A stretch of DNA of 64,000 nt from an uncultured Saprospiraceae bacterium (GCA_938007965.1 CALLMH010000025.1:36069-100068), one strand, 5' to 3'; shown: positions 35,807-46,780, numbered from the stretch's first letter. A program made the numbers and translations. Notes: a model not told the origin generated them from the letters alone.

Positions 35807-38800
35807 ATGTTATTAAATTGGAAATCAACGATAACAATTACACTTATTCTACTGTTTTCCTTGGTTAGAACTGATTTAGCCGCTCAGTTTGATGTGCTTC
35901 CTTGTACAGACCCTGATAATAATGGTGTGGGGTGTTTGTGTAGTACGGCGGGTGTCCTTTGTACTCCTGACTTGCTCGATGGATTTAAATTTGAAATGTC
36001 AGATATTGAAAATGACGGGGATTTTCCTTCATTCCCTTTTCCTGGGTTTTTTGACTTATGTCCAGGTGATGCTTCTCAAGATGGCTTTCCGAATAACGTA
36101 AACTTCTTCGCTTTTGTAGTATGGTGCGAATCTATAACTTTTGATGTTTTTCTTAGTGACTGTGTCGATTATCCAGGTGATCCAGTTTCCTTTGGTGTTC
36201 AGATGGCATTATTTGCAAGTTGTGGATCAGGGAACAGTGGATGGGATCCAGTCGCTTGTATTACTAATGGTAACGAAACGTGCTATGATAATGAAGCTGA
36301 CGTGCCAGCAGTACAAACCTTTTCCGCTTCTGGATTAGAAATAGGAGATACGTATTATTTTATGGTGGATGGTTGCGGACGATCAACTTGTACTGTGACA
36401 ATAGATGTGATAGGGACTTGTGGTACCGGCGTAATAGATCCATGGACTACTGGTATCACAGGTGAAGAAGAAGTTTGTGTAGGAGACGTTGTTACATACA
36501 CCAGTGAGGATTTGGATGGAGCAACTAGTTTCTACTATTATTTAGATGGAACATTAATAGATGATGGAGAAGAATTATTGTTCACAGATATCACTTGGGA
36601 TACCGAAGGTACTTATGAACTATGCGTCGATGTGGCTAACCTTCCATGCATAGTAGAATCAGATGATCCACCTCAGAATTGTATGACCATCGTGGTTACA
36701 GACCCAGGTGATGGTGAGATTACTGCAGATCCCGCATTACTTTGTCCTGATGGATTAAGTACTATTACTGTAACTGATAATAATACAAATCCAGATCTGT
36801 CACAATATATAATCATCATCGGTCCGGATGGACTTGTCAATCAAGTGGTCGAGGGATTAACGACAACTCTCACTTATGACATGTGCGGTGAGTTCACTGC
36901 CTACTATTACAGCTTTATTACTTTAGATAATCCTATTGTTCCGATGGTAGGTGATTCCTGGATGCTTCCTGATTGTTCTGGAAATTGTTGTTATTTAGAT
37001 GAAGTACTTATAACTTTTGAAGATACTGAAGCTCCTGTTTTTGATATAGAACCAGATGATATTACCCTAGATTGTGCAGATGATATAGCTCCAGATGAAT
37101 CACTTACTTGGACGGATAATTGCGCAGGAACAGGAGATGTGATGCCGTTAGTAGTTGAAGATTTCACTTTATGTGATGGTGGCTCGGTGGTAAGAACGTG
37201 GAGTTTTACAGACAGTTGTACCAACAGCGTAGAACATATACAGACCATAACAATAGATCCGATTCCATTACCCGTATTTACTACACTACCTGGTGATAGC
37301 ACTATCAATTGTGATACTGCACAGATTTTTGAGCCTCTAATTTTGGAGTATACAAACTCAGCAGTCGGAGCCTGTGATATTTCAGGATCTGTAATGCCTA
37401 CATCTGTGGGTACATTTGATCTATGTGGAAGCTCAGTTACTTATTCTTGGGAGTATACAGATATGTGTGGCCGTACCATAGATCATACTCAAGTAGTAAC
37501 TGTAGAAGAAGTCGGAGCTGCAAATGATTTTATAGATCCACCTGAGGATATCACGATATCTTGTATGGATTGGCAGTCATTTACTCCTGAAATACTAAGC
37601 TATACAAATGATCAAAATGGATCTTGTGAAATCAGCGGAACTGTAGATGCTGTTACCACAGATACCCATGAGCTATGTGGAAGTTCTATCACTTATAATT
37701 GGGAGTTTACAGACGTTTGCGGTAGAACGATAATGCACGAACAAGCGGTAACTGTAGAGCTTGCTCCCGAAGCGGCATTTGTAGATCCTCCCTCGGATGT
37801 GACGATTACCTGTGACGAATTACAGACCTTCACGCCTGCAGTATTGACTTATACGAATGGTGGTACAGGCGCATGTCAGATAGAAGGGACAGTAGACCCA
37901 GTCGGCGATGGCACATTAGATATCTGTGGAAATTCCGTGACCTACACGTGGGACTTTACAGACGATTGTGGGCGACCGATCACGCACAGTCAGACGGTGA
38001 CAGTAGATCCAGTTCCTGAGGCTGCATTTGTAGATCCGCCAGGAAGTATTACTATTAATTGTGATGACTTGGAAACCTTTTCTCCCGTAGTGCTCAGTTA
38101 TACGAATGGAGGAATAGGGGCTTGTTTGATTGAAGGAACCACAGATCCAGTAGCGGATGGCACATTAGACCTTTGTGGAAATTCAGTGACCTACACATGG
38201 GACTTTACAGACGATTGTGGGCGACCGATTATGCACAGTCAGACGGTGACAGTAGATCCAATATCACCTCCAGCCTTCATAGATATACCAATGGACGAAA
38301 CTTTGGATTGTAACGCGAAACCAAATGAGGGAGAAGGGCCACTGCTCAATTATATAAACGGGGGTGTGGACGCTTGTGAGATTGCGGGAGAAGTTACTCC
38401 GACAGAAGTATATAATGTTACTGAGTGCGGAGGCTCGATTGTTTATACTTGGACATTTACTGACGACTGTGGCACGACGATAACAGAATCTCAAACGATT
38501 ACTGTAGCTCCAGCTCCGCAAGCCCAGTTCGAAGATTTACCGCCATCAAGTATTACAATCGAATGTAATGAAAATACAAATACAGGCCCAGATTTAGTGA
38601 TCACGAATGGTGAAACTGGAGATTGTTTGATAGAGAATACTGTATCACCAACTAAAGTAGGTGACGCTGATATATGTGGTGGTTCGTTCGATTTTGTTTG
38701 GGAATTCATGGATGATTGTGGACGTACTACATCATTCTCTCAGACGGTAAATGTGAATCCATCACCAATTGCGGTATTTGACAATATTCCTATGGATATA

Positions 38801-41800
38801 GACATCGATTGCAGTTTGAATGGTGATACACCGGATAATCTAGGATACTCTAATGGACAAACTGCTGATTGTGGGATATCAGGGGAAGTTTCTGGGGTAA
38901 GATCAGGAACAGTAGATTATTGCGGTGGTACATTGATTGATTCTTGGGAATTCATAGATGAATGTGGGCGATCGATAATGACATCGAGAAATGTAAACGT
39001 CGCGCCTGCATCTCCTGCAGAATATGTAAATCCTCCAGCGGATGTGACTGTACCATGTGCGAATGTAAATACTATTTCCACCACGCTAAATTATACTAAT
39101 AGTGGGGCGGGAGTTTGTAGTATCTCAGGAGTCAGTACAGCCGTGGTAAGTGGTAATTATGATGTATGTGGAGGGTCGCTTATATACACATGGAGTTTTG
39201 TAGATGATTGTGGACGATCGATTTCTTATTCACAGAATATAACGGTAGATCCAGCACCTGACCCTGCATTTATCAATCCACCTGGAGACTTGACGATTGG
39301 TTGTAATGATACTTATAACGGCGCAGATATACTCGATTATACCAATGGTGCTTCAGGAGTATGTGAGTTATTTGGTGCGATCATACCGATAGAATCACAA
39401 ACAGATAATATTATTACGAATACTTGGGAATTTGAGCTTCCTTGTTCGGGAGATTTTCTATCACATGTACAGACTGTGACGCTTAGTACCGTACCAGATA
39501 TATCGATCAGTCCTGGTAGTGTATTTTTATGTTTGGGTGATAGTTATGATTTGCAAGACGTGATTGTAGATGATGCTGCGGGCACGGATATTACGATTAC
39601 TTATCACGATGCATTTCCACCTACAGCTGCTAATGAAATACCACCAGTCATCAATCCGACTTCGGACTTTAATTATGTGATCAATGCGACCAATGAATTT
39701 GGATGCGAAGATTTTGAGTTGATAAGTATACTCATCGAAGAACCGCCATTTGCTGGAGAAGACCAATCGACGACGGTTTGTAGTGACGGGTTCCCTCTTG
39801 ATCTATTTAGTTTTATTCCTCCGTTTGCGGATCAGAATGGATCTTGGTTGGATCTTGACGGTATCGGAGCTAATATATCTAATCCATTTGGAGTGACATT
39901 TAACAATGTGTCACCAGGTAATTATATGTTGTATTACATTGTGTTTAGTTCTACAGTATGTGAGAATGATACGATGATACTTAATGTAGAAGTGATAGAG
40001 GATGTGATGTTTGATATTACAGAGATTACGTGTATTAATGACAATAATTTTTATGAAGTATATTTAAATTCTAATGGATTCGATATACAAGCGACAGAAG
40101 GTATATTGACGAATATTACGGGTAATGAATATGTTGTAACAGATATTCCGATTACGACTGGAGTATTTATCAGTGCTTTTGAATCTGTCAGTGGATGTTC
40201 CGTTACGATATTTGTAGATATACCTAATTGTGATTGTCCTGATATAAGTCCTCCTAATGGTGATAATATAAGTATTTGTATAGATGAGCAACCTCAGACA
40301 CTGTCAGTCTCCGTACCTGCAGGGATGACTGCAAATTGGTATGAAACACAGAATTCAACTACTGCCATTTTGGAAGGATCGGTTGATTTTATTATTCAAG
40401 GGTTATCGGCGGGAGTGTATAGTTACTATGTAGAGACTTATGATCCTGCAACTGATTGTACCAGTAATACGAAATTAAAGATTGACGTAGAAATCAATGA
40501 TCTTCCTGAAGTAAACGATACAACAATAATTATTTGTGATCTTGATAATGATGGAACGGAGACTATATCCTTACAATCATTTAATGGATCAGTCAGTAGT
40601 AACCCAGCAAATACATTTACATACTTTGCACTATCTGCGAATGCCGAGACTAACACTGGAGCACTTGCAGATAATCTTGATATCAGTCTAGGGCTAAGTA
40701 TTTTTTATGTAAGGGTAGAAAACTCAGCTAGTTGTATCAGTATCGCAGAGCTAAGACTTATTTTATCAGATTTACCCGAAGCTACTGTCACAGCTACAGC
40801 GCCTTCTTGTATAGCGGATCAAGACGGAGTTATAGACATCACACCAACGAATGTTGATGGTGTGATGACGACTAGTCTTGATGGGGTCACGTATACGACT
40901 GATACCCAGTATAATGGGCTCCCGTCAGGTGTGTATACTGTCTTTGTACAAGACGAGAATGAGTGTCAATCTTCCTATGATGTCGTAATTCCTGATGGAT
41001 TGGAGATTGTATTCACAACATTCGGCTTTGAGTGTAATGATAATGGATCTAATACAGATCCTTCCGATGATTTTTATACCTTTTCTTTATTAATAGAAAA
41101 TAATATAGGAAACACTGGAAATTACAATGTAATATTCAATGGTTCGACGCAGTATACTTATTCTTACGGAAGTAATGAATCATTTACAATACCAGTCGAT
41201 CAAGGGAATAATATAGATATAGTGATTGCAGATGTTGAATTTTTATGTACACAAAACCAGACTTTTGGTCCATTGAATCCATGTTCTACGAATTGTGAAA
41301 TAAGTATAGATGAACTAGGTTTCATGTGTAGTGACGGAGGTACGGATACTGATCCATCTGATGATTTTTACACCGTTATGATCAATGCATCTGCGATGAA
41401 CGGTTCGGCTAATAATACATATAATGTATTCCTAGACGGAGTACTTTTATATAATTTTGACTATGGAATAAATGAAACATTCCAAGTCCCTGCATCAGGC
41501 AATAATCTAAGTATCACTTGTCAAGATAATGAAGATGTACAATGTCAAACTTCTCAAGAAATAGGTCCTTTGGTAGTATGTAGTGGTGGATGCCAAATTG
41601 CACTTGATATTATCTCCTCTGAATGTTCTGATAATGGAAGTGCGACAATTCAAACCGATGATTTCTATACCTATACTATAAATGGTAATATCATTAATGG
41701 CGATGGCCTTACGCAATTCGAATTATTCGTCGATGGTATAAGTCAGGGTTCATTTAACTATGCGGAGGATGTGGTATTCGATATTCCCACGGATGATATG

Positions 41801-44800
41801 ACTCACATTATTTCTATAAGTGATAATTCTAATGCGGGATGTGTAGATGCATTTACTACTGAAGTTTTGACCAATTGCTCGACAGACTGTGAGATAGTAC
41901 TCAATGAAATAAATGAAGAATGTATCGATAATGGCACTCCGCAGGATCCTAATGATGATTTTTATGAAATCACCATCAATGCAGCAGCTACTAATGGAGC
42001 ATCAAATCTGATGTATAACCTGATTGTAGATGGTACTTTCTTGGGCGCGTATTCTTACGATCAAGATAATGTGATAAGTATTCCAGCGGATGGCGTAGTC
42101 CATACCATCTTAATCCAAGACAGTGAAGATCTCGCTTGTGAATTAGAAGTCCAGACCATGATCTTAGCTTCATGTTCTAATAATTGTCAAAATCAGTTGA
42201 CGATACAAGATTTCGAGTGTTTTGATAATGGAACGGCTACTGATATAACTGATGATTTCTATGAATTTACTTTGTCGGGAACATTGATAAATGGTAGTAG
42301 TAATTCGAGTTTCCAATTATTTATAAACGGAATCTTGGAAGATACTTATACTTATGCAGAAGAGATCAGTCTTACATTGCCAGCCGATGGTGTGATCTAC
42401 ACATTGATGATGCAGGATGTAGATGATTCATCTTGTACTTCAGAGGTACTTACTGATGAACTGGTATCATGTTCTACAGATTGTGAGATTGTATCTGAGG
42501 AATTAACTTATCAATGCTTCGATAATGGAACGCCTACCGACCCCACGGATGACTTTATCGAAGTTACTGTCAATGCGTCCGCTACCAATGGATCAACGAC
42601 GGGAATGTACAATCTATACTTCGATGGTGTACTCGAAGGCATATTTAGTTACGGTGCTCCACATACATTTTCACTGCCCGCGAATGATCAAGTAGTAACG
42701 ATAAGATTCCAAGATAGCCAAGATCTACAGTGCGATTTAGAGCTAGATACTGAGTCATTATCTCCGTGTTCTGATGGGTGCTTGATCGGTTTGAACGTTA
42801 TAAATGTCGAATGTTTCAATAATGGAACGCCAACTGATGTAGGAGATGACTTTTACGAGATTACAATTCAGGGAGAGATTCTCAATGGCAATTCATCTAT
42901 AGATTTTGAAATGTTTGTAGATGGAATATCCCAAGGAGATGGCGATTATGGATCCACGTATGTATTGATGATTCCTGCGGATGGCATGCTTCATGAAATA
43001 GAAATAATAGACAAAGAAGATCTCACATGCACTGCCTCATATACGACGGATGTACTCACTTCGTGCTCTACAGATTGTGAAATATCGCTGATAGATTATA
43101 CTTCTACATGTTTTGATAGCGGAACATTAGATGATCCAAGTGATGATTTCTATGAAATTAGTTTCTCTACGAATAGTATCAATGGATCTAGTGGATATAG
43201 CCTAACTATTGATGGAATAATAGAAAACAATTATAACTACGGAGAAGTAGTTAATCTATCATTTCCAGCGGATGGATCTAGTATTATATTGGCCCTTGAA
43301 GATTTGGTAGACGATCAATGTAAGGTCAATCAGGTAGCTGGTCCATTCGATCCTTGTTCTAATCTATGCACGATCGAACCTATGGTTATGAATTCTGAGT
43401 GTTTTGATAATGGAAGCCCGATAGATCCGTCAGATGATTTTTGGGAGATTACATTATTTGTAAATCCTGCCAATGGAGAGACAGCACCGACCTACGATCT
43501 TAGTATTGATGGGGTGTCAGAAGGCACATATGCATATAGTCAGGATAATATCATCATCATTCTTGCGGATAATGACACGCACGTGATTACAGTCAGTGAC
43601 AGTGATGATCCTACCTGTCAAGCAACGATATCTACAGAATTATTAGGATTTTGCAGTACACCATGTGAGATAGCTGCCAGCTATAATAATGTCTCATGCG
43701 AAAACAATGGTACCAATGATACTTCGGACGATGATATATACTTTGTGGATTTATTAGTAACTAATCCGAGTGCAGGAGAATATAATATCCCTATCTACAC
43801 TATCAATGGAGCGTACAATGAAGTCATGAATATTGGTCCATTTAATATCTCTGATGGACCTCTAACCATTCAAATTATTGATATGGAACAAAATTTATGC
43901 TCCATAGAACTAGAACTGATTCCTCCGGCTCCCTGTAGTGATTGTGTACAGATCGCGGAAGCAGGAACAGGGGGTGTATTATCATGTGAAATCTCAGAAA
44001 TTATATTGACAGGAATCTCATCAGAAGAAGGAGATTACGCTTGGTTTGGACCCGCAGGAAATTTAGTAAGTGAAACATTAGAAACTTCCGCGGTGAGTGT
44101 CGGTACTTACACATTTATCGTGACGTATAGTGATGGATGTACTGCTGAGGATCAAGTAGAGGTTACAGCTGATGTTGATCTACCCATAGCCTTACTTACT
44201 AGTGATGGAGATATTACGTGTAATAAACTTACTACATCCTTAGACGGGAGTGAATCAGGAAGTACGAGTGATTATCTATTTTATTGGTTTGATGAAGATA
44301 ATAACCTATTGTCCCAAGATCAGATATTTGAGACAGATATAGCGGGTGTGTATTTCTTACAAGTGGAATCAGTCGACAATAATTGCAAGTCAGCATTCGA
44401 ACCAGTCATAGTAGAATCACTGATCAATGAGCCTGTAGCAATCATCTATGCTGAACCAGATAGTGTGATAGATTGTGTGATTCAGTCCATTACACTATTC
44501 ACAGATCAAGAAGAAAATGTGGGTTACACATGGACACTAGAAGGCAATCCTGTGATGAATGCAGTGCAGCTTGAGATCTCTGAGATTGGCACATATGGTT
44601 TGCTCGCTATAGATTCCATAACCGGTTGTGCTGGAGAAGCAAATATTCAGATATCTAGCCTGGTCGGATATCCAAACATAAGTCTAGAAGCACTAGAAAT
44701 GCTCGATTGTGAGAATGAAGAAGTGGTCATCACTGCAAGTAGCCTACAGTCTGGGCAGAACTTCAGTTCTTATTGGCAAGATTCAGATCAGAATATAATC

Positions 44801-45460
44801 TTAGAGAACGTGGATGAATTGACAGTGGATCAACCTGGTGAATATATCTTCACATTAATAGACAATGATAACGGCTGTGAGAATGCGGATACGATCAATA
44901 TATCACTATTAATCACGGAAGTAGATGTCGAGACGACTCCCGAGGTAACGTATATAAATGGTCAAGGCGTAACCTTATCTGCAACTGTGAATTTGACTAC
45001 ATCGGAGATCGCTGCGATACAGTGGTCTCCTGGTGATAATATGAGTTGTCCTACTTGTCTGACTACGCAGATAGCGAATCCGACGGATAGTATATATATC
45101 ATCTCAATTACTGATATCAATGGATGCCAAGACAGTGCTCAGGTAAGATTGATCAGAAAAGAAAAGCCTGAATTATATATCCCTAATGTATTTAATCCGA
45201 ATAGTAATGCAGGGAATGATAGATTTAGAATCTTCGGAAATGAAGAAGTGGATCGAATTCTTTCTATGAAAGTATTTGATAGATGGGGCAATGCGGTCTA
45301 CATCTCTACAACAGTGGAATTGAATAACCTCTCGAGTGGCTGGGACGGAAAATTCAATCAGAAACCAGTGGAGCAGGGAGTATATGTTTATCTGATAGAA
45401 GTGCTTTTTGCGGATGGTTCTGTTGAGATCTTTCATGGAGACTTGACAGTTTTAAGATAA
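35807..45460 (+). CDS. Giant secreted repeat protein with gliding-motility-associated (T9SS type B) C-terminal domain
   Basis: About 3217 residues. I use ATG 35807 rather than TTG 35774 because it opens a clear signal peptide ending LAAQ. The order is: an N-terminal domain with many Cys; ten copies of an approximately 82-residue repeat (about 425-1240) with the core TYTWDFTDDCGRPITHSQTV; a linker with PKD-like modules; ten copies of an approximately 98-residue repeat (about 1750-2720) with DNGTPTDPSDDFYEIT; Ig/PKD-like modules; and a C-terminal domain from about 3130 (IPNVFNPNSNAGNDRF, FDRWGNAVY, GWDGKFNQ). That last domain directs type IX secretion and surface retention. The repeats suggest an adhesin or gliding-related surface fibre like SprB, but the ligand is unknown. 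It is transcribed alone. Confidence 0.9.
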   Translation: MLLNWKSTITITLILLFSLVRTDLAAQFDVLPCTDPDNNGVGCLCSTAGVLCTPDLLDGFKFEMSDIENDGDFPSFPFPGFFDLCPGDASQDGFPNNVNFFAFVVWCESITFDVFLSDCVDYPGDPVSFGVQMALFASCGSGNSGWDPVACITNGNETCYDNEADVPAVQTFSASGLEIGDTYYFMVDGCGRSTCTVTIDVIGTCGTGVIDPWTTGITGEEEVCVGDVVTYTSEDLDGATSFYYYLDGTLIDDGEELLFTDITWDTEGTYELCVDVANLPCIVESDDPPQNCMTIVVTDPGDGEITADPALLCPDGLSTITVTDNNTNPDLSQYIIIIGPDGLVNQVVEGLTTTLTYDMCGEFTAYYYSFITLDNPIVPMVGDSWMLPDCSGNCCYLDEVLITFEDTEAPVFDIEPDDITLDCADDIAPDESLTWTDNCAGTGDVMPLVVEDFTLCDGGSVVRTWSFTDSCTNSVEHIQTITIDPIPLPVFTTLPGDSTINCDTAQIFEPLILEYTNSAVGACDISGSVMPTSVGTFDLCGSSVTYSWEYTDMCGRTIDHTQVVTVEEVGAANDFIDPPEDITISCMDWQSFTPEILSYTNDQNGSCEISGTVDAVTTDTHELCGSSITYNWEFTDVCGRTIMHEQAVTVELAPEAAFVDPPSDVTITCDELQTFTPAVLTYTNGGTGACQIEGTVDPVGDGTLDICGNSVTYTWDFTDDCGRPITHSQTVTVDPVPEAAFVDPPGSITINCDDLETFSPVVLSYTNGGIGACLIEGTTDPVADGTLDLCGNSVTYTWDFTDDCGRPIMHSQTVTVDPISPPAFIDIPMDETLDCNAKPNEGEGPLLNYINGGVDACEIAGEVTPTEVYNVTECGGSIVYTWTFTDDCGTTITESQTITVAPAPQAQFEDLPPSSITIECNENTNTGPDLVITNGETGDCLIENTVSPTKVGDADICGGSFDFVWEFMDDCGRTTSFSQTVNVNPSPIAVFDNIPMDIDIDCSLNGDTPDNLGYSNGQTADCGISGEVSGVRSGTVDYCGGTLIDSWEFIDECGRSIMTSRNVNVAPASPAEYVNPPADVTVPCANVNTISTTLNYTNSGAGVCSISGVSTAVVSGNYDVCGGSLIYTWSFVDDCGRSISYSQNITVDPAPDPAFINPPGDLTIGCNDTYNGADILDYTNGASGVCELFGAIIPIESQTDNIITNTWEFELPCSGDFLSHVQTVTLSTVPDISISPGSVFLCLGDSYDLQDVIVDDAAGTDITITYHDAFPPTAANEIPPVINPTSDFNYVINATNEFGCEDFELISILIEEPPFAGEDQSTTVCSDGFPLDLFSFIPPFADQNGSWLDLDGIGANISNPFGVTFNNVSPGNYMLYYIVFSSTVCENDTMILNVEVIEDVMFDITEITCINDNNFYEVYLNSNGFDIQATEGILTNITGNEYVVTDIPITTGVFISAFESVSGCSVTIFVDIPNCDCPDISPPNGDNISICIDEQPQTLSVSVPAGMTANWYETQNSTTAILEGSVDFIIQGLSAGVYSYYVETYDPATDCTSNTKLKIDVEINDLPEVNDTTIIICDLDNDGTETISLQSFNGSVSSNPANTFTYFALSANAETNTGALADNLDISLGLSIFYVRVENSASCISIAELRLILSDLPEATVTATAPSCIADQDGVIDITPTNVDGVMTTSLDGVTYTTDTQYNGLPSGVYTVFVQDENECQSSYDVVIPDGLEIVFTTFGFECNDNGSNTDPSDDFYTFSLLIENNIGNTGNYNVIFNGSTQYTYSYGSNESFTIPVDQGNNIDIVIADVEFLCTQNQTFGPLNPCSTNCEISIDELGFMCSDGGTDTDPSDDFYTVMINASAMNGSANNTYNVFLDGVLLYNFDYGINETFQVPASGNNLSITCQDNEDVQCQTSQEIGPLVVCSGGCQIALDIISSECSDNGSATIQTDDFYTYTINGNIINGDGLTQFELFVDGISQGSFNYAEDVVFDIPTDDMTHIISISDNSNAGCVDAFTTEVLTNCSTDCEIVLNEINEECIDNGTPQDPNDDFYEITINAAATNGASNLMYNLIVDGTFLGAYSYDQDNVISIPADGVVHTILIQDSEDLACELEVQTMILASCSNNCQNQLTIQDFECFDNGTATDITDDFYEFTLSGTLINGSSNSSFQLFINGILEDTYTYAEEISLTLPADGVIYTLMMQDVDDSSCTSEVLTDELVSCSTDCEIVSEELTYQCFDNGTPTDPTDDFIEVTVNASATNGSTTGMYNLYFDGVLEGIFSYGAPHTFSLPANDQVVTIRFQDSQDLQCDLELDTESLSPCSDGCLIGLNVINVECFNNGTPTDVGDDFYEITIQGEILNGNSSIDFEMFVDGISQGDGDYGSTYVLMIPADGMLHEIEIIDKEDLTCTASYTTDVLTSCSTDCEISLIDYTSTCFDSGTLDDPSDDFYEISFSTNSINGSSGYSLTIDGIIENNYNYGEVVNLSFPADGSSIILALEDLVDDQCKVNQVAGPFDPCSNLCTIEPMVMNSECFDNGSPIDPSDDFWEITLFVNPANGETAPTYDLSIDGVSEGTYAYSQDNIIIILADNDTHVITVSDSDDPTCQATISTELLGFCSTPCEIAASYNNVSCENNGTNDTSDDDIYFVDLLVTNPSAGEYNIPIYTINGAYNEVMNIGPFNISDGPLTIQIIDMEQNLCSIELELIPPAPCSDCVQIAEAGTGGVLSCEISEIILTGISSEEGDYAWFGPAGNLVSETLETSAVSVGTYTFIVTYSDGCTAEDQVEVTADVDLPIALLTSDGDITCNKLTTSLDGSESGSTSDYLFYWFDEDNNLLSQDQIFETDIAGVYFLQVESVDNNCKSAFEPVIVESLINEPVAIIYAEPDSVIDCVIQSITLFTDQEENVGYTWTLEGNPVMNAVQLEISEIGTYGLLAIDSITGCAGEANIQISSLVGYPNISLEALEMLDCENEEVVITASSLQSGQNFSSYWQDSDQNIILENVDELTVDQPGEYIFTLIDNDNGCENADTINISLLITEVDVETTPEVTYINGQGVTLSATVNLTTSEIAAIQWSPGDNMSCPTCLTTQIANPTDSIYIISITDINGCQDSAQVRLIRKEKPELYIPNVFNPNSNAGNDRFRIFGNEEVDRILSMKVFDRWGNAVYISTTVELNNLSSGWDGKFNQKPVEQGVYVYLIEVLFADGSVEIFHGDLTVLR
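37040..39490 (+). repeat. Tandem protein-coding repeat block A (ten copies)
   Basis: Ten units of about 82-83 codons, each with PPxD(I/V)TxxC, a YTNGGxGxC step, CGxSVTYTWxF and DDCGRxIxxSQTVTV. The first unit is degenerate and the last is partial. The four recurring Cys per unit suggest two disulfides or a structural core. Units at about 37912 and 38161 are nearly identical in DNA; the others diverge widely. Confidence 0.85.
41010..43940 (+). repeat. Tandem protein-coding repeat block B (ten copies)
   Basis: Ten units of about 95-100 codons. Each begins with CEIxxxxxxxxC, then xDNGTxTDPSDDFYEI, then a variable beta-rich stretch with LxVDGxxxGxYxY, IPADG and a closing CS. The Asp/Asn-dense segment resembles loops that bind calcium, but this is inference from composition. 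Confidence 0.8.
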
Positions 45461-45572
45461 TGACAGATTATTATTAAATTATTGAACTAGAAAGCTAATA
45501 GACCATTATATCCGTTGTAAGAATGAAAAAGTGCCAGTTGAAAATTTCAATTGGTAAAAATGTAAAGCTAAC

Positions 45573-46118
45573 ATGAGTGATATTCAAAACAAAGCTATTT
45601 GGTGGGTTCGTCTGTTTGTAATCATATCAGGTGTGATTATGGTTTCAGAGTCGGACGCACAAGTAGTGCTCTATATGGAGATGATGGGCGAAGAAAAACC
45701 GATCAAGTACTACGAGGGGCAATCCTTATCATACAAGTGTGTGGCATATCCTGATGAATGGCAAGAAATAATAATAGACAGAGTCGTAGATGAGGAAAAG
45801 CTCATCCTATACCCCGGTGGAATGCTCAAGTTGAGTGATATTACTGAAATACGGCGTACCAGAGGATGGGCCAATACAATAGGCTATATGCTTCAGACTT
45901 TTGGGACGGCTTGGCTGGCGTTTGGAGGGATAGCACATTTCTCTTATGCTACTTTTACATTTGGTGTCGATACATTGATTATCGGCGTTACAGCCATGGC
46001 TACAGGGTGGCTGATTAAAAAATTGCTCAAATATAAAAAGTACAAAATTGGTCGGCGGAATAGGTTGAAAATCCTGGACCTTAGTTGGCCCGCTCCCGTT
46101 GGTGCCAGTGGACCATAG
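45573..46118 (+). CDS. Hypothetical membrane protein
   Basis: The family is not recognised. The 181-residue product has an N-terminal hydrophobic segment (VRLFVIISGVIMVSE) that could be a signal anchor, a soluble middle part rich in charged residues (YYEGQSLSYKCVAYPDEW), two closely spaced hydrophobic helices at about 105-150 (GYMLQTFGTAWLAFGGIAHF), and a basic C-terminus (KYKKYKIGRRNRLK). It lies between the giant protein gene and pgsA on the same strand but is spaced from both by about 80-110 bp. No function is proposed. Confidence 0.65.
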   Translation: MSDIQNKAIWWVRLFVIISGVIMVSESDAQVVLYMEMMGEEKPIKYYEGQSLSYKCVAYPDEWQEIIIDRVVDEEKLILYPGGMLKLSDITEIRRTRGWANTIGYMLQTFGTAWLAFGGIAHFSYATFTFGVDTLIIGVTAMATGWLIKKLLKYKKYKIGRRNRLKILDLSWPAPVGASGP

Positions 46119-46198
46119 AGGAAAGAGTATCTTTTATGTCCATTTCAATTTCAATTTTACATGTGTCATATCTAACAAAAGCTTACCTTTGATAATCA

Positions 46199-46780
46199 AT
46201 GACTGAGACGAAAAAGCGTTTGCCTAACATATTGACTATGATTCGAGTCGTGCTAGCTATAGCATGTACATACTTCGCGATACAAGGAGATAAGCAGTCA
46301 TTAACGATAAGTCTCATTCTTTTTTTGATCGCAGGGTTTACGGATTTTTTAGATGGTTACTTAGCGAGGAAGTGGAAGACAGAATCCAATTTTGGACGGA
46401 TTACTGATCCAATCGCGGATAAGTTATTGATTCTAGGAGTATTTTTTTCGTTTTCGATGCATGATGTTGTCCCGCTATTGTTCACATTGATTATTTCATT
46501 TAGAGAGATCTTACTTACGGTTATTCGTTTGGTTTTGGCACCTAAGAAGGTAGTGATTGAAGCAGCTCCTAGCGGTAAGTTCAAGATGTTTTTCCAAGGA
46601 GGCGCATTGATTACGATCTATTTGATGATGATATTCAATAAGCCACTGAAAGAGACATTTAGTGTTAAAACCTTCGAATGGACGATCTATGGATTACTAC
46701 TTTGTGTAGTTGCTATTACTTTGTATTCTGGATTTGAATTTTTCATAAAGAACAAAAGAGCAATTAAGAAATTAATTTGA
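46199..46780 (+). CDS. pgsA: CDP-diacylglycerol--glycerol-3-phosphate 3-phosphatidyltransferase
   Basis: This integral membrane enzyme makes phosphatidylglycerophosphate from CDP-diacylglycerol and glycerol 3-phosphate. The 193 residues have the complete CDP-alcohol phosphotransferase motif D-x2-DG-x2-AR-x8-G-x3-D-x3-D, seen as DFLDGYLAR then GRITDPIAD near residues 45-75. Four or five hydrophobic helices follow. It could be a related CDP-alcohol transferase, but the N-terminal LPNILTMIRVVLAIACTYF is typical of PgsA. A GHMP kinase gene follows after 76 bp. Confidence 0.92.
   Translation: MTETKKRLPNILTMIRVVLAIACTYFAIQGDKQSLTISLILFLIAGFTDFLDGYLARKWKTESNFGRITDPIADKLLILGVFFSFSMHDVVPLLFTLIISFREILLTVIRLVLAPKKVVIEAAPSGKFKMFFQGGALITIYLMMIFNKPLKETFSVKTFEWTIYGLLLCVVAITLYSGFEFFIKNKRAIKKLI

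Noticed and set aside
35763-35816. 17-codon upstream ORF before the giant gene (ATG at 35763)
   Set aside because: It overlaps the chosen start out of frame, is not conserved evidence of a leader peptide, and contains no run of regulatory codons.
37040-43940. CRISPR-like or satellite repeat array
   Set aside because: The periodicity is that of a protein repeat in one open frame; repeat units are long (about 249-300 bp) and diverged in DNA, with no short direct repeats and spacers.
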